NCBI GenBank assembly: GCA_964463355.1 | Contig: CAYXBP010000035.1 | Span: 1-14,129 of the forward strand | Length of the DNA stretch: 14,129 nt | Source of the DNA: Firm-04 sp964463355 | GTDB taxonomy: Bacteria; Bacillota; Clostridia; Oscillospirales; Ruminococcaceae | Reading direction: 5' to 3' | Notes under the pieces: generated by a model | The model's input: the letters and a program-made list of their open reading frames with translations, nothing else | Database searches by the model: none | Told to the model about the DNA's origin: nothing | Translations under genes and position numbers: made by a program | In this document: positions 1 to 6,758 of the stretch, one piece after another | Layout: the number at the start of each line of letters is the position of its first letter | Position numbering within the stretch: position 1 is the stretch's first letter

Positions 1-50
1 GCTACCTCCACCTTGGCAAGGTGGCGCTCTACCAGATGAGCTAAATCCGC
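1..50 (-). tRNA. tRNA-Gly(GCC), partial (cut by window start)
   Basis: The minus strand starts with GCGGATTTAGCTC at position 50. A D-arm and an anticodon arm follow, with stem CCACC/GGTGG and a loop containing GCC, so it reads glycine GGC/GGU codons. The T-arm and acceptor 3' strand lie outside the window. It is the last visible tRNA of a Val-Asp-Gly cluster transcribed leftwards. Confidence 0.9.
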
Positions 51-75
51 ATATGAACGAACGAATCGTTCATAT
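51..75. repeat. Perfect inverted repeat in the tRNA-Asp/tRNA-Gly spacer
   Basis: ATATGAACGA (51-60) and TCGTTCATAT (66-75) are exact reverse complements around a 5-base loop. The hairpin fills 25 of the 28 bases between the two tRNAs. In the transcript it would form a 10-bp stem directly 5' of tRNA-Gly, plausibly affecting RNase P or RNase Z processing. That role is inference. There is no T-run, so it is not a typical intrinsic terminator. Confidence 0.8.
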
Positions 76-78
76 TAG

Positions 79-152
79 CGACCTGGATGGGACTCGAACC
101 CACGACCTCCGCCGTGACAGGGCGGCGTTCTAACCAACTGAACTACCAGGCC
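79..152 (-). tRNA. tRNA-Asp(GTC)
   Basis: The acceptor stem GGCCTGG/CCAGGTC contains one G-U pair, the anticodon loop is CTGTCAC (anticodon GTC), the T-loop is GTTCGAG, and the discriminator is G. CCA is not encoded: CTAA follows the discriminator. It lies between tRNA-Val and tRNA-Gly in the same transcript. Confidence 0.96.
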
Positions 153-156
153 GTAA

Positions 157-229
157 TGGGAACAACAGGGCTCGAACCTGTGACCCTCTGCTTGTAAGGC
201 AGATGCTCTCCCAGCTGAGCTATGCTCCC
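157..229 (-). tRNA. tRNA-Val(TAC)
   Basis: A full 73-base cloverleaf: acceptor GGGAGCA/TGTTCCC, anticodon stem TCTGC/GCAGA with loop CTTACAA (anticodon TAC), T-loop TTCGAGC, discriminator A. CCA is not encoded. It is the first gene of the cluster, 32 bases downstream of a consensus -10 box. Confidence 0.96.
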
Positions 230-261
230 ATCGCTTTGGCACTCTCGCTGAGTGCTTTTAT

Positions 262-290
262 ATTATACTACACTTGCAGAGATTTGTCAA
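262..290 (-). promoter_or_regulatory. Consensus sigma-A promoter of the tRNA-Val-Asp-Gly cluster
   Basis: On the minus strand, TTGACA (285-290) and TATAAT (262-267) are separated by exactly 17 bases, a perfect match to the housekeeping consensus, as expected for a stable-RNA operon. The region between hslO and tRNA-Val (230-324) holds this promoter and nothing else recognisable. Confidence 0.93.
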
Positions 291-324
291 GCACTTTTTT
301 CAAGAAAACTGAAATTTTTATTTT

Positions 325-1218
325 TTAATCATCAACGCCTGCTTCCGATTTGCACATTGCCCGAATTTCCTCTGGTGTAAACACATACTTGTTACTGCAA
401 AAATGGCAGCACACCTCGATTTCCGGCATCTCATCTGCCATTTCGCGCAGCGCGGTATCATCCAAACAAGACAGAATCCTTGCTGTACGCTCGCGCGAGC
501 AATCACAATGATATGCCGGCGCACTCTCATCCAGCAGATTCGCATTCAGCCCCTGCATCAACAGCATCGCGATTTCCTCGGCGTGCATCCCCTGTGAAAG
601 CAGCGCGGTAATACTTTTGATTCCTTCCAGATTCCGCTCAAGCTGGGCAATGGATTTTTCTTCAGCGAAGGGCAGCAACTGGATCAGGTAGCCCCCTGCC
701 GCCTTTACCGTCAAATCGGTATCCACCAGCACGCCCAAACCGCAAGCGGTGGGAATTTGCTCACTGACAGCAAAATACTCGGTGATATCCTCGGCAATCT
801 CTCCAGTGACCAAAGCAGTTTGCCCCACGTACGGTTCCTTCAAACCCATATCTTTGATGACATACAAGGTGCCGTTCGTGCCAACCGCGCCTGCCACATC
901 CAGCTTACCGGCAGCGTTCAAAGGCAGCTCCACGATGTAGTTATCGGCGCAGCATTTTACATTTCCGTGATAATCCGCAACCGCCACCACAGCTCCGCTC
1001 GCGCCGCCGCCATCCACACGAACCGTTACGCTATCATCCTCGCTTTTTAGCCCATAGCCAATCAGCGATGCCGCCATAGCAAGTCTGCCCATAGCTGCGG
1101 TCATTACAGCAGAAGGTTGATGGATGCGCTCCATTTCTGCGATCATTGCCGTGCCTTCCAGCACAGAGCAGACCACGGATCCATCATCGGAAAGATATCG
1201 TTTTAGTACGCCGTTCAT
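325..1218 (-). CDS. hslO: Hsp33 redox-regulated holdase chaperone
   Basis: A 297-residue cytoplasmic chaperone. In the family, oxidative unfolding plus loss of zinc turns the protein into a holdase that binds unfolding clients. Visible signature: the C-terminal zinc site, Cys238-x-Cys240 (YHCDC) and Cys271-x-x-Cys274 (CCHFCSNKY), after an N-terminal domain with the typical stretch around residues 33-60 (HQPSAVMTAAMGRLAMAASL). Length matches the family (about 290). The frame opens upstream at a TTG (1222-1224), but AAAGGA lies 9 bases before the ATG at 1218 and only 3 bases before the TTG, so I chose the ATG. The methyltransferase stop is two bases upstream, so the gene is the distal member of yerC-methyltransferase-hslO. 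No clear terminator separates its stop from the tRNA promoter (-35 box begins 34 bases on), so read-through into the tRNAs is possible. Confidence 0.95.
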   Translation of the reverse strand: MNGVLKRYLSDDGSVVCSVLEGTAMIAEMERIHQPSAVMTAAMGRLAMAASLIGYGLKSEDDSVTVRVDGGGASGAVVAVADYHGNVKCCADNYIVELPLNAAGKLDVAGAVGTNGTLYVIKDMGLKEPYVGQTALVTGEIAEDITEYFAVSEQIPTACGLGVLVDTDLTVKAAGGYLIQLLPFAEEKSIAQLERNLEGIKSITALLSQGMHAEEIAMLLMQGLNANLLDESAPAYHCDCSRERTARILSCLDDTALREMADEMPEIEVCCHFCSNKYVFTPEEIRAMCKSEAGVDD

Positions 1219-1220
1219 AT

Positions 1221-2009
1221 TCAAGCATCCTTTCGAGCAATATACAACAATCGTTGTGCGTTTTCCGTTGGCGCATCAAAGCTGTCTCCATCCAGCACTT
1301 TCAGCAGAGAAAACCCACTTTCCGCAAGATACTCCCGCAGCATGGTCTGTGGATAGATTCGTTCAGTAAAGCTTTCGCTCATGCGGCGATACAGCTGCTT
1401 TTGCTGCCGCGCAAAGAAATCCAGCCGAATCTGCACGGGATAGTGCGGTGCCTGCTCCTCCAACTGGTTCTGCCAGACGCAAAAGCAATCTGGGAGATCA
1501 TACACAAAGCACTGATCTTTCAGCACCTTGCAATGCTTATACGCAGTATTGACATCGAACAAAAACAGTCCGCCTGGATTCGTAAAAAGCCCCACGCGCG
1601 AAAAGACCTGCCGCACATCGGATGGAGCAGACAGATGGTTAAGGCTATCGAGCATACAAAGGGTGGCACTTACCGTACCATACAAGTCCAGTTTGCGCAT
1701 ATCCTGACACAGATACTGCACTGCACCCGCAAGGGGCGATTGTGCGCGTTTTTCGTACGCCTGCATCAACATATCCTCTGAAGCATCCACGCCGATCACT
1801 TCCCAGCCCAGCTTTGCCATTTCTTCAGAAAGCGAACCGGTACCGCAGGCAAGATCCAGCAGCAGACCACGATCTGCTTCGCAGGCAACCAGACGCTCAG
1901 ACGTATAAGCCCTGATCAATTGATGAATCGCCGCCGCACGTGCCGCATAATTGACGTTTTCTGTGAGTGCGTCATAATAATCGGCAAACACGCCGTAGCA
2001 TTCATTCAT
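1221..2009 (-). CDS. Class I SAM-dependent methyltransferase (YqeM-like)
   Basis: A 262-residue protein with the Rossmann methyltransferase fold. Motif I is LLLDLACGTGSL (residues 49-60) and the acidic end of strand 2 is VIGVDASEDML (71-81). A motif II/III-like run is QDMRKLDLY (102-110), then NPGGLFLFDVNT (144-155) for motif post-III. The N-terminal YGVFADYYDAL segment is typical of small-molecule or tRNA-type methyltransferases such as B. subtilis YqeM. The substrate cannot be named from sequence. The frame extends 25 codons upstream, but that stretch lies inside yerC. The ATG at 2009 has GCAGGA about 6 bases upstream and overlaps the end of yerC by 8 bases, suggesting translational coupling. 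The stop is two bases before hslO. Confidence 0.9.
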   Translation of the reverse strand: MNECYGVFADYYDALTENVNYAARAAAIHQLIRAYTSERLVACEADRGLLLDLACGTGSLSEEMAKLGWEVIGVDASEDMLMQAYEKRAQSPLAGAVQYLCQDMRKLDLYGTVSATLCMLDSLNHLSAPSDVRQVFSRVGLFTNPGGLFLFDVNTAYKHCKVLKDQCFVYDLPDCFCVWQNQLEEQAPHYPVQIRLDFFARQQKQLYRRMSESFTERIYPQTMLREYLAESGFSLLKVLDGDSFDAPTENAQRLLYIARKDA

Positions 2010-2319
2010 TGTTTTCCTGCTCCGCTGTGCGGATATCCAGGCGGCTGAAAACGGTTTCGTAGCCCCCTGCCCCATCCATAGCAAGCGAACGGTTCACGCG
2101 GCTGATGGTTGCGGTACTTGCGCCTGTTTTCTCCACAATCTCGGCATAACGGCAGTTGGTATGCAGCAGCTTTGCCACTTGATATCGCTGCGAGAGTGCT
2201 TTCAGCTCCTGAATGGTGCAAAGGTCGCGCAGAAAGCTGGAAATTTCTTCTTTGGTTTTCAATGAGAGCAGTGCTTCGCACAACTCGTCGATTCCGGCAG
2301 GGTCCAGATGTGTTCTCAT
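2002..2319 (-). CDS. yerC: YerC/YecD-type TrpR-like DNA-binding protein
   Basis: A 105-residue protein resembling the YerC branch of the TrpR superfamily, found throughout Firmicutes. Features are the N-terminal helix around LCEALLSLKTKEE (13-25), the CTIQELKALSQRYQVAKLL segment (34-52), and a helix-turn-helix with recognition helix GASTATISRVNRSL (66-79) followed by the hallmark GGY (85-87). It is probably a small transcriptional repressor, but its ligand and target are unknown. It is not a proven tryptophan repressor and no trp genes are nearby. The frame opens at GTG 2331, but AAGGTGG (2328-2334) sits 8 bases before the ATG at 2319, so the ATG is preferred. First gene of the operon; its stop overlaps the methyltransferase start. 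Confidence 0.9.
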   Translation of the reverse strand: MRTHLDPAGIDELCEALLSLKTKEEISSFLRDLCTIQELKALSQRYQVAKLLHTNCRYAEIVEKTGASTATISRVNRSLAMDGAGGYETVFSRLDIRTAEQENNE

Positions 2320-2370
2320 AGCAGTAACCACCTTATCATATAATCATCCATACGCAGATTTCCACGATCC

Positions 2371-2399
2371 ATTATATTTTAGCACACTAGTTTGTGAAA
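2371..2399 (-). promoter_or_regulatory. Promoter of the yerC-methyltransferase-hslO operon
   Basis: On the minus strand the -10 box TATAAT (2371-2376) is perfect. The -35 is weaker: TTTCAC (2394-2399, 17-base spacer) or TTCACA (2393-2398, 16-base spacer). It lies about 50 bases before the yerC ATG. No obvious TrpR-type palindrome was seen around it. Confidence 0.7.
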
Positions 2400-2442
2400 G
2401 TAAAGGGGTTTGCAACATTTTTCAGATATATAACGAACTGAT

Positions 2443-2478
2443 AAAAAACGACGGAAAGATGATCTGCACATCTTTCCG
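2443..2478 (-). terminator. Intrinsic terminator of the pectate lyase gene
   Basis: CGGAAAGATG (2469-2478 read on the minus strand) pairs perfectly with CATCTTTCCG around a 7-base loop, giving a 10-bp stem. On the minus strand a three-base gap and then six T residues (2443-2448) follow. It sits about 105 bases past the pectate lyase stop, leaving a long 3' untranslated stretch at 2479-2583. No T-run follows on the plus strand, so it acts leftwards only. Confidence 0.88.
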
Positions 2479-2583
2479 CCTTACGAGAATAAGAAAGGGG
2501 GGTCTTTCTATGAAAACCGAAGCGTCAGAAGAATCGACTATTCGGAATAGAAAGCATCACGAGAGGGGCTTGCCTACGGTGCA

Positions 2584-4926
2584 TCAACCGTTCAGCCCTG
2601 CAAGCTGCTTCAGGATAATGACCGCATCGTCACCGTCTGGCGTGCCGGAAGCGTTCACATCGGCATTTGCCATACCCTGACCGCTGATACTGACTGCCAT
2701 ATCTTCCGCAACAAAACGGTTCAGCAGAATCACATCATCGACCTTCACATTGCCATCGCAATTGACATCGCCAAGCAATACCGCAGTTTCACCACCAGAT
2801 GAAGTCGTGGTTGTAGTTGTTGTAGTGGTGGTAGTTGCTGTGGTTGAGGAAGCAGTAGTAGTAGTGGAAGGCGTTACAGCAATCACACCGCTGCCGGATG
2901 CGTTTTCATCCATGCAGCCGCCAAGCTGTTCAAACACAGATTTCAATGATGCAGTATCGGTATTGAGCAGATAGTTCCCACTGGGAATATAGGAAACAGA
3001 TGCATCGGTATCAAAATTTGCGTAGCGGCAATCGGTATTGACCTTAATACTCTTATCGGTCACCACTGTGCCGTCCTGATCACCCTTGCAGTTGTTCAGC
3101 ACATCCTTGTAGGACTTGACCGCGCCAAGCTTCACCTGCATGGGATTCTTGCAGCTTTCAAATACATTGTACTCGGAAAAGATATACGCATTGGCTCTGG
3201 GATTCATACAATAGCTGCTTTGATTTTCAAACACATTGTTGTACATATGAATATTTGCCTGCCGCGCCAACGGGCCGCGAGATTCGCAATTCTTCCAGTA
3301 GTTGTGGTGGAAGGTAATATGGAATTGCAGGTTGGAATCGGAAGCACCCACCAGATTGGTCTTATGGTAGCCCTCATAGTAGCAGTAGCTGTTGGTAAAA
3401 TACATACCGCGTTTGAAGTCACAGGCACCATCGCCGCCATCCTTGTCGGATTCCGCAGGATGCGCGATAGAAGGCTTATAAAACTCACAGTTGTGAATCC
3501 AGCAATGCTCCACGGGAGCTGTTAATTTGGAGCCCTCCTGCACGCCTTCCATACCAACGCAATCCTCAGGCACGTTGCGGAAGGCAATATTTCGAACCTC
3601 AAAGCTTTCGCCCGCATCCTGATTGGCAGTTTCTGCAATAAAATGAATCCCCCATCCGTTGATGCAAGCATCCGTGCCGATGCCCTCAATTGTCACATCT
3701 TTACCGGATTGCATTCTTGCCATGTAGCCATTATCGCCAACGGATCCACCATAATTGACAGAGTCGAACTCGGTCAGACCCGCAGGTGCAGTTACATTGC
3801 CGATGATACGCACAACAAGCGGCGTGCCATCCTTGGCAAGCTTTTCAATGATATCGCTGTTTGTATTGGGCTTTCCTCCCTTGGAAGTCTGCCCCGAACC
3901 ATTATCCTGACCAGCAGAATTGAGAATATTGCCGATGCCCTTCACAGTGGTACCATCTTTGGAAGTCACAGTTACGCTATCCTTGTTGCTTTCCGTTACA
4001 TACAACACAATCGCATTGCTTTTCAGGGTACCTGCATCGGTATATGCGCCAACGCCTGCGGTATAATTAAAGTGGGCATAGCCTGAACGATCCTGTGCGC
4101 CTACCACGATGCCATCTACGGTCACATTGCCTGCGGTTGTTTCCACAGAAATGGAATAGCTGCCCGCGCTAAGACCAGGAATATCAATACGCACGCCATC
4201 GTCTGTATCACGCACCAGATAATTGAAATCATCGCCACTGAGTGTACCGCTGGTCGCGCCGCTGTAAGAAACCTTTTTGACCGCGCTGTCATTCACGCCG
4301 CCGATGACCATATATGCCATCTCGTTCCAGCCGCCCACACTTTTGACGTTCAAGTCCCCTGTGATAGCCGCAGGTGCGGTTGCCGTAGTAACGGCGGTAG
4401 TTTGCTGTGTGCCGCTGTCTGTCGTTACAGTTGTAACAACACCGCTGCCGCCACCGATATCAATATAAAACAGATTGGAACTGCCAGAGCCTTTTTTCAG
4501 TGTATGCGCACCTGCCGTAAGCTGTATTACAGTTTGTCCATCTGCATTGATGCTGTATTTTTCGTCATCTACATAGATTGTGTCGCCATCCTTGATCGCA
4601 AGGGTCATGGTACAGGCACTGCCTGTGGTAAAACTGACGAGCGTACTGCTCTCCATTTTCAGGCACTGTGTCAAGGTCATGCCGTTATAGGTCATAGTAC
4701 CCTTACCAGTGGAAAGGTTGCCTGTGATATCAAAATAGTCACTTGCCAAGCCCTGCTCCGTAAAGTTATGTGCCGCCGATGCGCCGATGATCGCACCTGC
4801 AATAGTGCCCACCGATGCAGCAGTGATCTCCTGAGGGTTAACAGGTGCTGTCATTGCCACCAGGCTCAGCGTCAAAGCCGCTGCGGTGCAAAGGCTGATC
4901 TGCTTGCGACGTGTTGATCCTACCAT
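2584..4926 (-). CDS. Secreted PL1 pectate lyase with type I dockerin (cellulosomal)
   Basis: A 780-residue modular exported enzyme expected to cleave polygalacturonate by Ca-dependent beta-elimination. Order: signal peptide (about 1-37, RRK then a hydrophobic core); a beta-sandwich-like module (about 52-158); a Thr-rich linker (165-186); a second beta module (about 190-335) of a kind I associate with pectate lyases; a PL1 parallel beta-helix (about 365-610); a Ser/Thr linker (683-710); a dockerin (716-780). PL1 signs are DGACDFKRG (499-507, likely Ca ligands), ITFHHNYW (537-544), the conserved Arg of SRGPLAR (R550, the equivalent of the catalytic Arg) and NIHMYNN (558-564). The dockerin has two EF-hand-like repeats, D720-x-N-x-D724 and D756-x-N-x-S760. 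AGGAGG lies 5 bases before the ATG at 4926; a longer frame to 5007 would spoil the signal peptide. Single-gene unit with its own promoter and terminator. Confidence 0.94.
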   Translation of the reverse strand: MVGSTRRKQISLCTAAALTLSLVAMTAPVNPQEITAASVGTIAGAIIGASAAHNFTEQGLASDYFDITGNLSTGKGTMTYNGMTLTQCLKMESSTLVSFTTGSACTMTLAIKDGDTIYVDDEKYSINADGQTVIQLTAGAHTLKKGSGSSNLFYIDIGGGSGVVTTVTTDSGTQQTTAVTTATAPAAITGDLNVKSVGGWNEMAYMVIGGVNDSAVKKVSYSGATSGTLSGDDFNYLVRDTDDGVRIDIPGLSAGSYSISVETTAGNVTVDGIVVGAQDRSGYAHFNYTAGVGAYTDAGTLKSNAIVLYVTESNKDSVTVTSKDGTTVKGIGNILNSAGQDNGSGQTSKGGKPNTNSDIIEKLAKDGTPLVVRIIGNVTAPAGLTEFDSVNYGGSVGDNGYMARMQSGKDVTIEGIGTDACINGWGIHFIAETANQDAGESFEVRNIAFRNVPEDCVGMEGVQEGSKLTAPVEHCWIHNCEFYKPSIAHPAESDKDGGDGACDFKRGMYFTNSYCYYEGYHKTNLVGASDSNLQFHITFHHNYWKNCESRGPLARQANIHMYNNVFENQSSYCMNPRANAYIFSEYNVFESCKNPMQVKLGAVKSYKDVLNNCKGDQDGTVVTDKSIKVNTDCRYANFDTDASVSYIPSGNYLLNTDTASLKSVFEQLGGCMDENASGSGVIAVTPSTTTTASSTTATTTTTTTTTTTSSGGETAVLLGDVNCDGNVKVDDVILLNRFVAEDMAVSISGQGMANADVNASGTPDGDDAVIILKQLAGLNG
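2803..2870. repeat. Low-complexity ACN-triplet tract encoding a poly-Thr linker
   Basis: The minus strand has consecutive ACN (mostly ACT/ACA/ACC) codons interrupted by a few Ser and Ala codons, encoding pectate lyase residues about 687-709. It is the flexible linker before the dockerin. Near-perfect triplet repetition makes length variation by slippage plausible. Confidence 0.75.
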
Positions 4927-4989
4927 AATTTCCTCCTGTAACTTGCAAACGCATTGGGATATGCAAATCTCTGTTTTGTTTCGTGTGTG

Positions 4990-5044
4990 ACCCGTCAGCC
5001 GCTGCACGGTGGGGATCCGAAGCGGCGACTGACGAATCGTGGGT
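4990..5044 (-). ncRNA. Structured 5' leader element of the pectate lyase mRNA
   Basis: The predicted leader runs about 130 bases from the promoter at 5064-5092 to the ATG at 4926. Within it the minus strand folds into nested helices: ACCC/GGGT (5041-5044 with 4990-4993), GTCAG/CTGAC (5029-5033 with 4994-4998), CCGCT/AGCGG (5021-5025 with 4999-5003) and CGG/CCG (5017-5019 with 5007-5009). One-sided internal loops of 7 and 3 bases interrupt it, for 17 pairs in all. It matches no riboswitch class I can recognise by eye (not a convincing c-di-GMP, glycine, ZTP or THF aptamer). No T-run follows, so it is not a simple terminator. A regulatory or mRNA-stabilising role is inference. Confidence 0.45.
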
Positions 5045-5063
5045 GAATCGGTTTCCAGATACT

Positions 5064-5092
5064 ATTTTACCTTTTCCTGCGCCATTTTGCAA
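5064..5092 (-). promoter_or_regulatory. Promoter of the pectate lyase gene
   Basis: On the minus strand, TTGCAA (5087-5092) and TAAAAT (5064-5069) are 17 bases apart. Transcription would start near 5057, giving a long leader before the ATG at 4926. The pepD promoter diverges from the same intergenic region, about 80 bases away. Apart from the two promoters and the leader hairpin, nothing else is recognisable in 4927-5254. Confidence 0.75.
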
Positions 5093-5172
5093 TGACCGAT
5101 GATATTTTCTTACTGACACATTATCCAAAGCAGAAAGATCATGCGGCAATTTTACCCTGCATAAAACGATAC

Positions 5173-5201
5173 TTGCATTCCGCTGTAAAACCGTGTATAA
5201 T
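5173..5201 (+). promoter_or_regulatory. Promoter of pepD
   Basis: TTGCAT (5173-5178) and TATAAT (5196-5201) are separated by 17 bases. The start would be near 5208, giving a 5' leader of about 47 bases before the pepD ATG. Confidence 0.85.
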
Positions 5202-5254
5202 AGTAGATGAAAATATCGCAGCAGAGGTACTACGCTGCACAATGGGAGGAAACG

Positions 5255-6700
5255 ATGGGCATTTTAGCACAGGTGGAACCAAGCAGGGTTTTTTACTATT
5301 TTGAAGAAATTGCAAAAATCCCACACGGCTCTGGCAACACAGCGCAAATCGCGGCATGGTGCATGGCATATGCGCAGCAGCATGGCATGAAGGCAGTACT
5401 GGACGATGCAGGCAATGTGATCATCTATGCAAACGGTACACAGGGCTACGAAAACAGCGAGCCTGTGATCTTGCAGGGGCACATGGATATGGTCTGCGAA
5501 AAAACACCCGATTGCACCAAAGATATGACCACGGAGGGTCTTGACCTCTGCACAGACGGCAAGTTTGTGTGGGCGGATTCTACGACTCTGGGCGGCGATG
5601 ACGGAATCGCGCTTGCGTATATTTTTGCTTTGCTTGAGAGCGACGAGATTCCTCACCCACCCATCGAAGCCGTTCTCACCCGCGATGAGGAAACCGGTAT
5701 GTTCGGTGCAATGGATTTTGACGGCACCATGGTATCAGGCAAAAAGATCATCAATATTGACTCCGAGGAAGAGGGCATTCTCACAGTAAGCTGTGCAGGA
5801 GGCGTAACGGTTCAGGGCGAGATCCCCGTGCAGACGGAAGCAGCAAGTGGCTTTGCGTATCGCGTTGCTGTTGGCGGCATGACTGGCGGCCATTCCGGCG
5901 CGGATATTCACCTTGGCAGGCAAAATGGTATTCAGATTCTGGGTGAGCTGCTCCAACACATCAAAAGCACAGTGGATTACCGCATATCCGCACCGCAAGG
6001 CGGCGGTAAAACCAATGTGATTCCCAAAGGGGCAGAGGCTGTCATTGTCACCCCGAAGGATATGCGCACACAACTGCAAACCATTGTTGCGGCGTTTTCC
6101 GCGGTGTTTTCACAGTTCCATGCCACAACCGATGCACAAGCAACTTTTCATGTATCCCCTGCTGCACTGCCCGATGCCGTATTCACCGCCCAAAGTACAG
6201 AAGCATTCCTGCGTTTTCTGACGGAAGCAAAAAACGGTGTGATCCGTATGCACCCCCACATCGATGGCATGGTGCAAACCTCTCTGAATCTTGGCGTACT
6301 CACATCGGCTGCGGACAAGTTCACGGTACAGTTTCTGATTCGCAGCAATGCTGTGGACGAAAAAGAAACGCTGCAAACGGAAATCGAAGCTCACATCCGC
6401 CGCTTTGGCGGTACAGCCACCCATGACGCTGGTTATCCTGCATGGGAGTATCGCGAAGATTCTGCGCTGCGCAAGCTGATGATACAGGTCTACACCGAGC
6501 AATATGGAACAGCACCGCAGGTTTCTGCCATTCATGCAGGGCTGGAATGCGGAATGCTGGCGAAAAAAATCGCCGATGCAGATATTATTTCCATTGGCCC
6601 GAACATTCTTGATATCCACACCCCCGATGAACGCCTGGATGTGGCATCTGCTGCTCGTGTATGGGAATATCTCAAGGAGATCCTGAAACGCTGCAAATAA
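5255..6700 (+). CDS. pepD: Aminoacyl-histidine dipeptidase (peptidase M20, PepD)
   Basis: A 481-residue cytoplasmic metallopeptidase of the M20 PepD (beta-Ala-His dipeptidase/carnosinase-like) group, which splits dipeptides, often Xaa-His. The binuclear zinc site is visible: H76-x-D78 in LQGHMDMV, bridging D115 in TTLGGDDGIA, the E145-E146 pair in TRDEETG, D169 in INIDSEEEG, and H455 near the C-terminus (ILDIHTPDE). GGHSGADIHLGR (211-222) marks the dimerisation (lid) domain. Length is usual for PepD. The frame begins at 5207, but GGAGG lies 5 bases before the ATG at 5255 and the protein then starts as PepD proteins do. It precedes the OPT transporter by 58 bases, fitting import of oligopeptides and final hydrolysis of dipeptides. 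That functional link is inference. Confidence 0.94.
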   Translation: MGILAQVEPSRVFYYFEEIAKIPHGSGNTAQIAAWCMAYAQQHGMKAVLDDAGNVIIYANGTQGYENSEPVILQGHMDMVCEKTPDCTKDMTTEGLDLCTDGKFVWADSTTLGGDDGIALAYIFALLESDEIPHPPIEAVLTRDEETGMFGAMDFDGTMVSGKKIINIDSEEEGILTVSCAGGVTVQGEIPVQTEAASGFAYRVAVGGMTGGHSGADIHLGRQNGIQILGELLQHIKSTVDYRISAPQGGGKTNVIPKGAEAVIVTPKDMRTQLQTIVAAFSAVFSQFHATTDAQATFHVSPAALPDAVFTAQSTEAFLRFLTEAKNGVIRMHPHIDGMVQTSLNLGVLTSAADKFTVQFLIRSNAVDEKETLQTEIEAHIRRFGGTATHDAGYPAWEYREDSALRKLMIQVYTEQYGTAPQVSAIHAGLECGMLAKKIADADIISIGPNILDIHTPDERLDVASAARVWEYLKEILKRCK

Positions 6701-6702
6701 CG

Positions 6703-6714
6703 GTTGTATACAAC
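6703..6714. promoter_or_regulatory. Perfect 12-bp palindrome (GntR-like operator candidate)
   Basis: GTTGTATACAAC is an exact palindrome, and its left half is the -35 hexamer of the transporter promoter. The core TTGTATACAA resembles the classic operator of B. subtilis GntR. A repressor bound here would block RNA polymerase at the OPT gene. No GntR-family gene lies in the window, so the regulator would have to be elsewhere. Confidence 0.55.
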
Positions 6715-6732
6715 AGCGAAATGTGGTATAAT
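6704..6732 (+). promoter_or_regulatory. Promoter of the OPT transporter/PqqD-like operon
   Basis: TTGTAT (6704-6709) and TATAAT (6727-6732) are separated by 17 bases, within the 58-base gap between pepD and the transporter. This allows expression independent of pepD. No terminator lies after pepD, so read-through is also expected. Confidence 0.82.
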
Positions 6733-6758
6733 GACATTGTGACGATTTGGAGGTAAAT

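Noticed and set aside
2750..2974. Plus-strand frame with a run of valines
   Set aside because: It is the reverse reading of the poly-Thr linker codons of the pectate lyase.
4927..5060. Known riboswitch in the pectate lyase leader
   Set aside because: I looked for c-di-GMP-I, glycine, ZTP and THF aptamer hallmarks and found none convincing. Only an unclassified structure is claimed.
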